64,000 nt of DNA from Pseudomonadota bacterium. Its GTDB lineage: Bacteria > Myxococcota_A > Polyangia > Polyangiales > Polyangiaceae. The stretch spans positions 1 to 64,000 of the forward strand of contig JAEXCN010000223.1 of NCBI GenBank assembly GCA_023402175.1, in the 5' to 3' direction. A program made the translations under genes and the position numbers. Positions 43,811 to 52,795 of the stretch are shown here, one piece after another. Within the stretch, counting starts at the first letter, position 1. Each line of letters starts with the position of its first letter. The notes beneath the pieces are model-generated. The model made no database searches and had not been told where the DNA came from. It saw only the letters and a program-made list of their open reading frames with translations.

Positions 43811-44800
43811 TCAGAGCGGATCGGGCTGACCCTTCGGCAGTCCGAGGTACTTCGAGAGCGTGCGCATGCGCGCGAACGCCGCTTCCCGGATCGATCCGTT
43901 GAAGTTGCCGCGGATCCACGCGTCGGGGTCGTTCGAGTCCGCGGGCACCTTCACGGTGTCGCTCGTCTTGGCGGACATCCGGCCGTAGCAGAGGACCTCG
44001 CCATCCCTCAGATCCACGATCGCGAGGAGGCCCGTGGCGCTGCCGCGCGTGAAGGTGCTGTTCGCGACGTTCACCTTCGGAGGGACGCACGTGTCCATCC
44101 GGATCACGGCGGCGAGCGCATGCTGCTGCGTGAGCTCCTCGCTCGGATCACCGAGCGCGTTCGGGCAGAGCGATCCCGCGCCCGGCACGCCGAGCAGTCG
44201 CGCGGCGTCGTCCCACGAGTAGAGCCGGTTCTGGAGCCAGTCGCGGTCCTTGCGATCGACGCCGTAGATCCGGTTCACCGGGCACGGCTTGTCGGCCATG
44301 AGCGGCTTCGACTCGGGCATCGCGGCGATGCCCTTCTTGAACGTCACACGGACGTCGGGCGGCGGCGGACCCTTCGGCCGATCGCCGCGCTGCACCTGCG
44401 TACCCGCCATGAGCGACTTGCCGTCCTTGCCCACGAACGTCACCGCGACGTTGCGCGTGACGTTCGGGCGGATGGGAGGGCACTTCGCGGCGACGTGCAG
44501 TTCGAGGCGCTTCTTGTCGGGCGCCGCGGTCCCGGCCGAGACGGGCGACTCCGCGCGGCAGACCTCCTTCTCGTTCTTCTCGTCGTCGAAGACGTTCGCG
44601 GTCGGAACGAGATCCTTCACGACGACCGTCACGGTTCCGTTCTTCGGGACGACGTCGGCGTAATCCTTGGTGGTCCAATGAAGCGTCACGTCGACGGCAT
44701 CGGTCGACACAGCAACCTTCTCGAGCATCAGGTTGGATGGAGCGCGATTGCACGCGAGGAGAAGGCTCGCGAGGCCCACCCCGAAGAAGCCACGCCGCAT
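43811..44800 (-). CDS. Lipoprotein, unknown function
   Basis: 329 residues from ATG 44800. MRRGFFGVGLASLLLACNRA is a lipoprotein signal with lipobox LLAC. The first 160 residues are beta-rich (VDVTLHWTTKD, GTVTVVVKDLVP, LELHVAAKCPP, NVAVTFVGKDGKSL), like an Ig-type sandwich. The second half contains RLYSWDDAARLLGV, ALAAVIRMDTCVPPKV and GLLAIVDLRDGEVLCYG, ending in RTLSKYLGLPKG. A single-copy gene, not part of the cassette. No family recognised; cell-envelope location is inferred from the signal. Confidence 0.8.
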   Translation of the reverse strand: MRRGFFGVGLASLLLACNRAPSNLMLEKVAVSTDAVDVTLHWTTKDYADVVPKNGTVTVVVKDLVPTANVFDDEKNEKEVCRAESPVSAGTAAPDKKRLELHVAAKCPPIRPNVTRNVAVTFVGKDGKSLMAGTQVQRGDRPKGPPPPDVRVTFKKGIAAMPESKPLMADKPCPVNRIYGVDRKDRDWLQNRLYSWDDAARLLGVPGAGSLCPNALGDPSEELTQQHALAAVIRMDTCVPPKVNVANSTFTRGSATGLLAIVDLRDGEVLCYGRMSAKTSDTVKVPADSNDPDAWIRGNFNGSIREAAFARMRTLSKYLGLPKGQPDPL

Positions 44801-44909
44801 GGCCTCGTGATATCCGCGCACCCGCCACGGATCAACGAGCACGGCCGGTTCGGCGTCATCGCTTGAACGTTCTCCGCGATCTGCCGCCTTCGCGGCGCAC
44901 GCAGGGTGG

Positions 44910-45021
44910 CTCGCTCGCGGTCGGCTACCTCGACTGCGCACGCCTCTCCGATGGTCTGTCGGTCGGCCGGGGACAGAACACCAACGGCCAGCTCGGCGAC
45001 GGAGTTCCGCCGCCCTTGTAG
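44910..45021 (+). pseudogene. RCC1-blade remnant
   Basis: One frame reads LAVGYLDCARLSDGLSVGR then GQNTNGQLGDG and stops at 45021. It aligns with the last blade of the TNFR/RCC1 protein (HACARLTDG, WGQNLSGQLGDG), but CWG has been lost, no start or further blade exists, and the neighbouring DNA is non-coding. It is a decayed end of an RCC1 gene lying between cassettes C and D. Confidence 0.6.
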
Positions 45022-45099
45022 AGCTTCCACGCTGGCGCCGTCTCCGAGCCGAACGGGACATCGGACTGCGCGGGGATCGACGTCACCGACGATCGTGGA

Positions 45100-45121
45100 G
45101 GGCTGCCTGGGCTATCCTCCG
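45100..45121 (+). promoter_or_regulatory. Candidate promoter block upstream of cassette D
   Basis: GGGCTGC, 6 nt, TATCCTCCG, ending 8 nt before the chosen GTG. It matches the block upstream of cassette B except for a 3-nt shorter spacer. The unequal spacing weakens a promoter reading. Confidence 0.2.
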
Positions 45122-45129
45122 CGACGATC

Positions 45130-46179
45130 GTGGGTTCGCGCCGTGTCCGCGCCGTTGCTTCGCTGGCTCTCGTCGCGAGTCTCGCCTCGTCGATGGCGCT
45201 CGCGAAAGAGGCCGAAGCTGCGGATGGCAAGCACGTCGACGTCGTGTTCGTGGCCCCGCCCGAGTGTCCGAGCATCGACGTCTTTCGTCGCGCGCTCCTC
45301 GAGCGGGTGCCCGATGCGCTCGATCACGTCGACCTCTTCGTCGCCGTTCACGTAGCGCTCGCGAGGAACGAGTCAGCGAGCGCGCAGATCGCGGGCTTGC
45401 TCGTGCTCGTGCGTCCCGACGGAACGAGGGTCACGCGCCATCTCGACGCGGACCGCTGCGAGGAGGTCGTCGATGGGCTGGCGCTCATGGCGGCCATTGC
45501 CTTCGAGAACGAACGACAGACGTCGTCGTCGAAACGGACGCAGCAGGAGCCGAGGCCCCTGGCTCGAACGCCGTTCCCACGCGAGACGAGCCCTCTCACC
45601 CCGACCACGCGCTCGCATCCGCTCCGCACGTCCGCCGCCCTTTCGGGCGAGCTCGTCGGCGGCGTGACGTCGAAGCCACTCTGGACGATTCGGTCCTCCT
45701 TCGAGCTGGCGCTCGGTTCGCCAACGATTTTTGCGCCGTCGCTTCGCGCGAGCTTCGTGTCCTCGATCCCGACGCACCTCGATCCGCCCGCAGGCGGTGA
45801 CTCGGCCAATCCGGGTGCACGGGCTCACTGGACGGCCGGCGCGCTCAGCGTCTGCCCCGTTCGTTTCACGCTCAGCTCCTGGGCGCACGCGCGGCCGTGC
45901 GTGGAGGGGGATCTCGGCTTCGTTCGGCTCTCCGGCCCGGAGGGCGGGCGCCCGCGAACCGCGAACCGGTTCTGGGCGCATACGGCCGCGCTTGTTCGCT
46001 TCGATGCCGAAGTGCCGTGGGTCATAGGCGATCGAAAGGAAGGCGCGCTCTTCTTCGAGCTCGAAGGCGGCGTCGTCGTGCCACTCACGCGCTACATGGT
46101 CACCTTCGGGGGCGCGACGCTGTACACGGTTGCGGCCGCCTCCTTTCAGGCCGGCGCTGCCCTCGGCGTGCGCTTTTAG
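45130..46179 (+). CDS. Cassette D gene 1: secreted protein with predicted outer-membrane beta-barrel
   Basis: 349 residues from GTG 45130. Signal peptide ends MALAKEAEA. The N-terminal domain keeps ECPSIDVFRRALLER and a second Cys in DADRCEEVVDGLALMAAIAF, the counterpart of the conserved Cys pair. A short Pro/Thr linker precedes the barrel-like part (SGELVGGVTSKPLW, FTLSSWAHARPCVEGDLGFV, GALFFELEGGVVVPL), which ends FQAGAALGVRF with a C-terminal Phe, as in many outer-membrane barrels. Two extra Cys (SVCPVRF and ARPCVEG) are specific to this copy. Confidence 0.7.
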   Translation: MGSRRVRAVASLALVASLASSMALAKEAEAADGKHVDVVFVAPPECPSIDVFRRALLERVPDALDHVDLFVAVHVALARNESASAQIAGLLVLVRPDGTRVTRHLDADRCEEVVDGLALMAAIAFENERQTSSSKRTQQEPRPLARTPFPRETSPLTPTTRSHPLRTSAALSGELVGGVTSKPLWTIRSSFELALGSPTIFAPSLRASFVSSIPTHLDPPAGGDSANPGARAHWTAGALSVCPVRFTLSSWAHARPCVEGDLGFVRLSGPEGGRPRTANRFWAHTAALVRFDAEVPWVIGDRKEGALFFELEGGVVVPLTRYMVTFGGATLYTVAAASFQAGAALGVRF

Positions 46180-46296
46180 CGCTATTTTCCAGGGCGTTTC
46201 GAGGTCGAAGCGAACGCAACCGCAGCCCCGTTCCCCGATCCGTCCGGGCCAGGCGTATTCTTCGATCAAACGTTTCGCGAGCGGCATAAGTGCAGC

Positions 46297-46860
46297 ATGG
46301 CTTCGACGTTCTCCGCTCCCGCGGAGTGCGAGATGGTCGCGACGACGTCCCCCGCCGAACGGGTGAGGGTCGCCGTCCGGACCCACTACCCCGCGGTCTG
46401 GCGGTCGCTCCGCCGACTCGGAGCCTCCGAAGCCGACGCCGACGACATCGCCCAAGAGGTGTTCCTCGTTTTCTCACGACGCATCGACGACGTCGCGCCC
46501 GAGAGCGAGAAGCGCTTTCTCTTCCGAACCGCCTTCCGCATGCTCGTGACGGCGCGCCGCTCACGAGCACGTCGTCGCGAAGACACCGACGATGCCATCG
46601 AGCAGATGATCGATTCGGCGCCGACGCCGGAAGAGCAATGGGATGAACGACAACGGCTCGAGATGCTCGACCGGTTGCTCGCTCAGCTGCCCTTCGAGCT
46701 GAGGGCCGTCTTGACCCTGTGCGCGATCGAGCAAGTGACCGCGCGCGACGCCGCCGAGATCTTGGAGCTCCCTCAGGGGACCGTCGCTTCGCGCCTCGCC
46801 CGAGCGCGCGAAACGATGGCCGATCTCGTCCGACGCGAACGAGCACGAGGACTGCGATGA
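46297..46860 (+). CDS. Cassette D gene 2: ECF-type sigma factor (divergent)
   Basis: 187 residues from ATG 46297. Region 2: RTHYPAVWRSLRRLGASEAD, DADDIAQEVFLVFSRRI, FLFRTAFRMLVTARRSRARR. Region 4: LPFELRAVLTLCAIEQVTARDAA and the helix-turn-helix LELPQGTVASRLARARETM. The last motif is the standard ECF form (LPxGTVxSRLxRAR), whereas the other four cassettes have CPxQTxYxRL, so this one probably reads a different -35 sequence. A 117-nt gap after gene 1 leaves room for its own promoter. ATGA overlap with gene 3. Confidence 0.92.
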   Translation: MASTFSAPAECEMVATTSPAERVRVAVRTHYPAVWRSLRRLGASEADADDIAQEVFLVFSRRIDDVAPESEKRFLFRTAFRMLVTARRSRARRREDTDDAIEQMIDSAPTPEEQWDERQRLEMLDRLLAQLPFELRAVLTLCAIEQVTARDAAEILELPQGTVASRLARARETMADLVRRERARGLR

Positions 46861-47645
46861 GCGACGATATCGACCAGTACCTCGAAGGCCTCTTCGAGAC
46901 GGCGCGGAACGATGGCGCGAGCAGGATGCCGACCTCGCAGCGGCGCGTGCTCGACGCCGCCATCGCCACGGCCGCTGGCACCGCGGCGCTCTCGACGCAC
47001 AAGAGCGGCACGTGGGCGAAAGCGTCGCTCGTTGGTGCGCTCGTCGTGGGCTTCGCAGTTCTTGCCATTCGAAGCGAGGAAAACGACGTGCGGCCCGCGG
47101 CCGACGTCGGGGTCGCGCCAGTGATCGCACCCGCTCCGCCCGCGGCGGCGGGAGCCGTGACGCCGGCGGCGGACGACGATTCCACTCCCGCGATTCCATC
47201 GATCACCGTCGACCAACTGCCGCCCTCGCCGTTACCAACGAAGTCTGCGCAGCGTCCCGCGACGATCGCCCCGATCGCCCCGATCGCCCCGATCGCGGTT
47301 CCCGCCATCGGCGCGGCCGTCGAGGCGAAGAGTGAGTCGTCATCCGATCCCGCACGCCCGCTGGGCTCGATTGCCGAACAGATCCGTCTCGTCGATTCCG
47401 CACGCCGTCATGTCGCCGCGCGCGAAGGACGTGAAGCCATCGCTGTGCTCGACGAGTACGGCAAGCGCTTTCCGAACGGCGCACTCGACGAAGAAGCCTC
47501 TGCGCTCCGCGTCGAAGCGCTGGATAGAGCCGGAGACCACGCCGCGGCCGTCGAGCTCGGACGAAGGTTCCTGAGGACACATCCCGATAGCGCCTACGCC
47601 ACGCGCGTCGCACTCGTCATCGGCAAGTCCCCGTCGCACGACTGA
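46857..47645 (+). CDS. Cassette D gene 3: membrane anti-sigma factor candidate
   Basis: 262 residues. Cytoplasmic N-terminus MSDDIDQYLEGLFETARNDG; one membrane helix ASLVGALVVGFAVLAI; a Pro/Ala linker including three API units (see the short DNA repeat). The C-terminal helices (VDSARRHVAAREGREAIAVL, DEEASALRVEALDRAGDHAA, LGRRFLRTHPDSAYATRVA) give the clearest TPR-like pattern of the five copies. No Cys anywhere, so zinc or disulfide sensing is excluded for this copy. Confidence 0.72.
   Translation: MSDDIDQYLEGLFETARNDGASRMPTSQRRVLDAAIATAAGTAALSTHKSGTWAKASLVGALVVGFAVLAIRSEENDVRPAADVGVAPVIAPAPPAAAGAVTPAADDDSTPAIPSITVDQLPPSPLPTKSAQRPATIAPIAPIAPIAVPAIGAAVEAKSESSSDPARPLGSIAEQIRLVDSARRHVAAREGREAIAVLDEYGKRFPNGALDEEASALRVEALDRAGDHAAAVELGRRFLRTHPDSAYATRVALVIGKSPSHD
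47264..47297 (+). repeat. 9-bp tandem repeat GATCGCCCC in the anti-sigma linker
   Basis: Three full units and part of a fourth encode API-API-API in the presumed periplasmic linker. Copy-number change would shift linker length by three residues without breaking the frame. Confidence 0.7.
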
Positions 47646-47656
47646 AGGAGACTCAC

Positions 47657-48871
47657 GTGAATTCCAGGTATCGCCCTGCCATCACGGCCACGGGCCCTAG
47701 GCTTCCGCGCGCCTGCATCTGGGTGCTCAAGGCCGCTCTTCCGCTCGCGCTCGTCGCAGCGTGCGCCGTGAGCGAGACACCGGTCAGCGTCGGAGACGGC
47801 TTCCCCGATGCCGGCGCTTCGACGCCGGCGTTCACGCCCCCGCCCGAAGCGGGCAGCGCCGACGTATCCGTGCCTGCACAGAACATGTGCATCGACACCG
47901 AGTGTCCCGCGCCTCTCGGCACATGCACCTCGAGTCGCTTCAAATGCGACATCGACTTCTCGTCCGACAGCAGCAACTGCGGAGGATGCGGAATCGTTTG
48001 TCCGAACTACGACATCATCCGCCTGGCCACGCAATGCAGCAACGGCGTTTGCGTAGCGCATTGTGGCGCCGAAGCTCTCGACTGCAATGGCCTCGTCGAC
48101 GACGGATGCGAGGCGCTCGTCAAGCTAGACCCCAAGAACTGCGGTGCGTGCGGCAACGCATGTGGACCGGGCGTTCCGTGTCTGGATGGCAAATGCGGAT
48201 GCACCCTGCCGAAGAGCCTCTGCAACGGGTCCTGCGTCGATCTTTCGACGAACGCCGCCAACTGCGGCGCATGCGGCAACGTTTGCGACCACTCCGGCCT
48301 GCCCACGCCGCCTCCCCACATGGGCTACAGCTGCAGTGCTGGAGAATGTGGACATATCGGTTGCATCGAGGGCTGGGCCGACTGCAACGACGATTGGAGG
48401 ACGAAAGGATACGAGTCGGACGGCTGCGAGACTCCGCTCGACGCAGAGCCGAATTGCGGTTCGTGCGGTAAGACGTGCGGCGACGGGCAGCGATGCGAGT
48501 ACCAACCTCAAGCTGGTGGGTACACGTGCATCTGCGGGCCGAACGAAACCGAGTGCGTCGGGGCGCGATGTGTCGACATCCTGACCGATCCGACGAACTG
48601 CGGAGGATGCGGAATCATTTGCCCCGGCGCATCGTCGTCGGCCGTGCCCACGCATGTCACGGCGGTGTGTCGGAGCGGCGTTTGCGGTCTCGATTGTGAC
48701 GTCGGCTGGTCCGATTGCGACTCCAACCCGGCCAACGGTTGCGAGGTCAACATCTCGCGCGATCCCAACCACTGCGGCTCCTGCACCAACGCGTGCAACT
48801 CCTCCGAAGGGCAACCGTGCGTCGGCGGCGTCTGCCTGACGAAACCTTGTGACGAGGGACCGACCAAATGA
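47657..48871 (+). CDS. Cassette D gene 4: Cys-rich modular lipoprotein (six modules)
   Basis: 404 residues from GTG 47657, preceded by AAGGAG at good spacing. Signal with lipobox LVAACAV and a tether FPDAGASTPAFTPPPE. Six modules: SNCGGCGIVC, KNCGACGNAC, ANCGACGNVC, PNCGSCGKTC, TNCGGCGIIC, NHCGSCTNAC; the last is imperfect. Other repeated steps are DDGCEAL, DGCETPL and NGCEVNI. It ends CVGGVCLTKPC, different from the CVVEPC of A, B and E. TGA overlaps the next ATG. Presumed surface scaffold. Confidence 0.85.
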   Translation: MNSRYRPAITATGPRLPRACIWVLKAALPLALVAACAVSETPVSVGDGFPDAGASTPAFTPPPEAGSADVSVPAQNMCIDTECPAPLGTCTSSRFKCDIDFSSDSSNCGGCGIVCPNYDIIRLATQCSNGVCVAHCGAEALDCNGLVDDGCEALVKLDPKNCGACGNACGPGVPCLDGKCGCTLPKSLCNGSCVDLSTNAANCGACGNVCDHSGLPTPPPHMGYSCSAGECGHIGCIEGWADCNDDWRTKGYESDGCETPLDAEPNCGSCGKTCGDGQRCEYQPQAGGYTCICGPNETECVGARCVDILTDPTNCGGCGIICPGASSSAVPTHVTAVCRSGVCGLDCDVGWSDCDSNPANGCEVNISRDPNHCGSCTNACNSSEGQPCVGGVCLTKPCDEGPTK

Positions 48872-50100
48872 ACCGAAGGGTCCTCTTCCTGACGACGCTC
48901 GTCATGGCCACGAGCAGCGCGCATCTCGTCTCGGCGTGCGCCGAATCGAGCGACGTGGTCGATTCGAACGACGACGCGTCCACGGTGCTCACGTCCTCCG
49001 ACGGAGGTGATGAAACCGCGACCAGCGGCCCCGGCCTCTTGCCTGGCGATGCTCGAGCGGACGTTGCATGCGACAGCAACGCAACCGATCCCTCCTGTTA
49101 CGTGGCAAAGGATTGCGCGAGCGCGACGTTCTGCGCCGAGAACGTCGACCTGGATTCACGATATCCGCTCTTCGCGGTGCGCGGTTCGGGCAAGAACGAT
49201 GTCTGGACCGTGGGTGCGGGCGGTACGATCCTGCACTACGACGGCAGCAGCTGGTCGCCGGTGCAGAACGACAGGCGAGAAACGCTGTATGCGCTCTGGG
49301 TCACCAGCCCGAACGACGTCTGGTTCATCGGCAGCGGCACGGCCATCTGGCACGGCACCGGCACGCTCGGAACCGATTTTACACTCGCGAATGTATCGAT
49401 TCATTCGACTCCGAGTAACAACGGGCCGTTCTCGGGCGCTTGGATGTCGCCCGATCAAAAGACCTTGATGGTGGCCGGCGGATTCTTCTGGAAGCCCGGG
49501 ACGCCCTTCAATGGGAGCATGTTCGCCCGCAGCGGCCTTTCCACGAATCCCACGTGGACCAGCGCCGGAGGGTCAGGCACGATCCCGATCGACGCCCTAT
49601 GGAGCGACGGCAACTATCTCTGGCGCGTCGGGCCGAAGGCGCTTGCGCAGCGCTCGGCGGGATTCTGGTCGCTCGCGCCGACGGCCATGAGGAGTGCTTC
49701 GTGGCAACAGCTCGACCCACAAACGAGCGTCGAGCTCACGTCGATCATCGGATTCCCGGACGACAGCGTCTGGGTGGTCGGTAAAAAGGGCACCGTCCGC
49801 CGCTACTCGGGCGGGCCGATTCCCCGATTCGACGTCGTTCCGGTTCCGACGGACGAAGATCTCTTCGGAGTGTGGGGCAGCGCGTCGAACGATCTCTGGG
49901 TCGTCGGCGAGCACGCAACGATTCTGCATTGGGACGGACAAGCGTGGACTCACGCGCCGACATTCGTTCCAGACCACAGCATGCCCGACCTCCGTGGCGT
50001 TTGGGGTAGCGGAGGCGACGTATGGGCAGTCGGTGCGGGCGTCATCCTGAAGCTCCAGCACCATGCGAAGAGCGATGCGGGCGGCGGAGGTGTGCAGTGA
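48868..50100 (+). CDS. Cassette D gene 5: BNR-like propeller lipoprotein 1
   Basis: 410 residues (ATGA overlap). Lipobox LVSACAE; tether rich in Asp and Ser (VVDSNDDAS, SSDGGDE). A Cys cluster (VACDSN, DPSCYVAKDC, TFCAEN) precedes the propeller, like B and E but with different spacing. Six blade motifs are seen (DVWTVGAGGTILHY, DVWFIGSGTAIWHG, YLWRVGPKALAQR, SVWVVGKKGTVRRY, DLWVVGEHATILHW, DVWAVGAGVILKL). A short Gly-rich tail (DAGGGGVQ) ends the protein. Function as for the paralogues: unknown surface binding. Confidence 0.85.
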   Translation: MNRRVLFLTTLVMATSSAHLVSACAESSDVVDSNDDASTVLTSSDGGDETATSGPGLLPGDARADVACDSNATDPSCYVAKDCASATFCAENVDLDSRYPLFAVRGSGKNDVWTVGAGGTILHYDGSSWSPVQNDRRETLYALWVTSPNDVWFIGSGTAIWHGTGTLGTDFTLANVSIHSTPSNNGPFSGAWMSPDQKTLMVAGGFFWKPGTPFNGSMFARSGLSTNPTWTSAGGSGTIPIDALWSDGNYLWRVGPKALAQRSAGFWSLAPTAMRSASWQQLDPQTSVELTSIIGFPDDSVWVVGKKGTVRRYSGGPIPRFDVVPVPTDEDLFGVWGSASNDLWVVGEHATILHWDGQAWTHAPTFVPDHSMPDLRGVWGSGGDVWAVGAGVILKLQHHAKSDAGGGGVQ

Positions 50101-51428
50101 ATTGGGTCACGGTTTCGAAGCGTGGGTCGCTGCTGCTCGTCGGCCTCCTTGCCGCCGCGGCGTGCGCCGATGACGAGTCGTCGACGGACACCCGACCGGA
50201 GTCTCAGGAAAAGGCCGACGGGGGATCGACCACGGTCGACGGCGCCGTCCCGGATGCCGGCGATTCCGACTCGGGCGAGCATGACGCGAGCGACGACGGC
50301 GATGCTGCGATTCCTACGTGCAGCAAAGAAGGATGGTGTCGACTCGCGCTCCCGACCGACCCCGTGAAGACGACGCTCGTCGGTGTGTGGGGCGACGGCA
50401 CTGGGATCGTCTGGGCGATCAGCAAAGAAGGCAACATCCTTCGCTGGGACGGAACTTCGTGGTCCGTGGCGCGCACTGGCACCGATCGCCTCTACGCGAT
50501 TTGGGGGAGCGGCCCGACCGATCTCTGGGTCACCGGCGAGGCAGGCATTCTCCACGGCACGGGCGCGAGCTCCGCGTCGCTCACGTGGTCGCTCGAGCCG
50601 CTCGCTTCGCTCCCCGGTGACCCGACGACGATCTTCGGCTCGGTCGGCGGCACGAGCCCTACGAACATCTGGGTGGCCGGCTACCGCGATCACATCGTCA
50701 GCGGGGAGAGATTGTTCGTCAGCAGAGTCCTTCGGTATCTCGGTCCGGGCACCGACCCGGCATGGGCGCTCGAGACTGACCTCTCGACGGGCGACATACT
50801 CCCCCCCGCAGCCCACACCGGCCTTCAATGGACCAAAGTGATTGGCACATCGAGTGGCGACGTCTACCTGGTCGGCCGATCGCAGGGGAGCTCGCCGGAT
50901 CCGACCGTCACTTTCACCGTGTCGGTCAAGCGTCGCATCGTCCAAGAGGACGGAACGGTCGTTTGGAACGAGATGTACAACACGATTACACCGGACTGGA
51001 ACACCCCTGGCCCGTGCCGGAATTTCGTGCTCTTTGCCGGGTTGTGGGGCGACGACCTCCGAGATTGGTCGCCCATGGCGGCAGGTGCGCGCGGCAATCG
51101 AGTTTGGCTCACCGGTGGCGTGAACGCCGAGCGATACGCGATCGGTACGTTCGAAACCACGACCTCGTCGACGGCATGGACGTGCGACCAGTTTGGCGTG
51201 GGGGACGCGATCTTGCGAAATGCACTTTGGGTCTCCGGAGAAAACGAAGCTTGGTCGGTCGGCAATTTTGGACGAATCAATCATTTCGACGGAACGACGT
51301 GGAAGACGGCGGCAGTCACCCCGACGACGTCGCCGACCACCGAGGATCTCTTGGACATCTGGGGTGACGATCACGCGCTCTGGGTCGTCGGGAAAGGGAT
51401 CGCTCTTCGAAAGGTGCCGAACCGATGA
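50097..51428 (+). CDS. Cassette D gene 6: BNR-like propeller lipoprotein 2
   Basis: 443 residues from GTG 50097 (GTGA overlap). Lipobox AAAACAD; tether with DAGDSDSGEHDASDDGD. The gene 6 signature is CSKEGWC. Seven blade-like motifs can be followed (IVWAISKEGNILRW, DLWVTGEAGILHG, NIWVAGYRDHIVSG, DVYLVGRSQG, RVWLTGGVNAERY, EAWSVGNFGRINHF, ALWVVGKGIALRK). It is intermediate between the regular C copy and the degenerate A, B and E copies. Joined to gene 7 by ATGA. Confidence 0.83.
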   Translation: MNWVTVSKRGSLLLVGLLAAAACADDESSTDTRPESQEKADGGSTTVDGAVPDAGDSDSGEHDASDDGDAAIPTCSKEGWCRLALPTDPVKTTLVGVWGDGTGIVWAISKEGNILRWDGTSWSVARTGTDRLYAIWGSGPTDLWVTGEAGILHGTGASSASLTWSLEPLASLPGDPTTIFGSVGGTSPTNIWVAGYRDHIVSGERLFVSRVLRYLGPGTDPAWALETDLSTGDILPPAAHTGLQWTKVIGTSSGDVYLVGRSQGSSPDPTVTFTVSVKRRIVQEDGTVVWNEMYNTITPDWNTPGPCRNFVLFAGLWGDDLRDWSPMAAGARGNRVWLTGGVNAERYAIGTFETTTSSTAWTCDQFGVGDAILRNALWVSGENEAWSVGNFGRINHFDGTTWKTAAVTPTTSPTTEDLLDIWGDDHALWVVGKGIALRKVPNR

Positions 51429-52795
51429 GAGCCAAACGACTGCACGTCTTCGCCGCGCTTGCTGCAGGTACCGCAGGCCTCTTCGCCATCGCCGCGTGCA
51501 GCAGCTCGGAGACGATTGGGTTCGAAGAAGCACCTGACAGCGCGGGCGAAGCTGGCGCATCGTTGCCGCCTCAGACCCAAGGCGATGCCGCGATCCCGAG
51601 CGACGGGGACATGAGCTTGCCGCCGGTGGACGAAACCGTGGTGTGCTCGGTGACCCCATGCGTGACGCAGATCACGGCCGGCTCGAGTCACTACTGCGCG
51701 CGCATCTCGGACGGCACCGTTCGGTGCTGGGGAAACAATTCCCGGGGCCAGCTCGGCTCCGGCGAAACCGATGGCGGGTTCTCGGCCGACGCAGGCCCGA
51801 ACCCGGGAACCGTGGACGGCCTCACGGACGTCGTGCAGATCGATGCCGCGTCCGCAACGACGTGCGCCGTGTCGAAAGACGGCGGGGTGAAGTGCTGGGG
51901 CGACAACAAAACGGGTGGGATCGGCACGGTGAACGGAAGCTGGAACGAGGACACAGCTCCTCATCCCGTGCCCCAGGCTGTCGCGCTCCCAGGACCCGCG
52001 CGCCGCGTGGACCTGTACTCGTTGTCGTCGGCCTTCGTTTCGGCGTGCGCCACGATCGAAGGCGGCGAGCTCTGGTGCTGGGGCGCGAACGGCGCCGACA
52101 ACGTCGGTTACCTCGCTCGAAGCACGCTCAAGAACACGATGCTCGCCGGGCCGGGGCTCGCCGATCGACTCGCTCCCTATTCCGGCCTCCGCTTCGGTAC
52201 GGCGGGGGGGCCGTTCGTCATCACGAAGGACCAACATCTCGTCGAATGGGCCACCCTCTCCGGACGCGACACCGTCGCGAACGCGGCGAACGCTTATCCG
52301 ATCGCGCTGCCGCTCGAAGGAGTCACCTCCTTCAGCTCGAGCGAATCGCATGCATGCGCGATCGTGCAGGGCCAGGTCGAGTGCTGGACCCATGGAGTTC
52401 CCAACGTCTACATCTGCGATGGCACGGGCACGAACACCACGGCCAAGCTGCCGACCCTCGCCAAGACCCGGGGAAACGCGTCTCCGCGAGAGCTCGCGCT
52501 CGGCCTCAACACGAACGGAACGTGCGTCCGAATGAGTGACGGCACGGTGCAATGTTGCGGCGACAACGTCAACGGAGGCCTGGCGACGGGCGACACGCAG
52601 TTGTCGATGATCTTCACGGAAGCGAAGGCGCTCGAAGGCCGCGTCGTCCAGATCGCCGCCTCGGAGAATTCGAAGTGCGCCCTCTTGAAGACGGGTGAGG
52701 TGAAGTGCTGGGGCGGGAACAAGCTGGGCGAGCTCGGACAGCGCACCACCGACTCCGATCCTCACCCCGTGCCGCTCACGGTAAAGCTGCCATGA
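51425..52795 (+). CDS. Cassette D gene 7: RCC1-repeat lipoprotein (seven blades)
   Basis: 456 residues (ATGA overlap rather than the 26-nt overlap of A, B and E). Lipobox AIAACSS, tether with APDSAGEAGAS. Cys pair VCSVTPC as in cassette C. Blades: TVRCWGNNSRGQLG, GVKCWGDNKTGGIG, ELWCWGANGADNVG, HLVEWATLSG, QVECWTHGVP, TVQCCGDNVNGGL, EVKCWGGNKLGELG. Blades 4 and 5 are degenerate and blade 6 has CCG in place of CWG. It is still a complete seven-fold set. ATGA overlap with gene 8. Confidence 0.86.
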   Translation: MRAKRLHVFAALAAGTAGLFAIAACSSSETIGFEEAPDSAGEAGASLPPQTQGDAAIPSDGDMSLPPVDETVVCSVTPCVTQITAGSSHYCARISDGTVRCWGNNSRGQLGSGETDGGFSADAGPNPGTVDGLTDVVQIDAASATTCAVSKDGGVKCWGDNKTGGIGTVNGSWNEDTAPHPVPQAVALPGPARRVDLYSLSSAFVSACATIEGGELWCWGANGADNVGYLARSTLKNTMLAGPGLADRLAPYSGLRFGTAGGPFVITKDQHLVEWATLSGRDTVANAANAYPIALPLEGVTSFSSSESHACAIVQGQVECWTHGVPNVYICDGTGTNTTAKLPTLAKTRGNASPRELALGLNTNGTCVRMSDGTVQCCGDNVNGGLATGDTQLSMIFTEAKALEGRVVQIAASENSKCALLKTGEVKCWGGNKLGELGQRTTDSDPHPVPLTVKLP

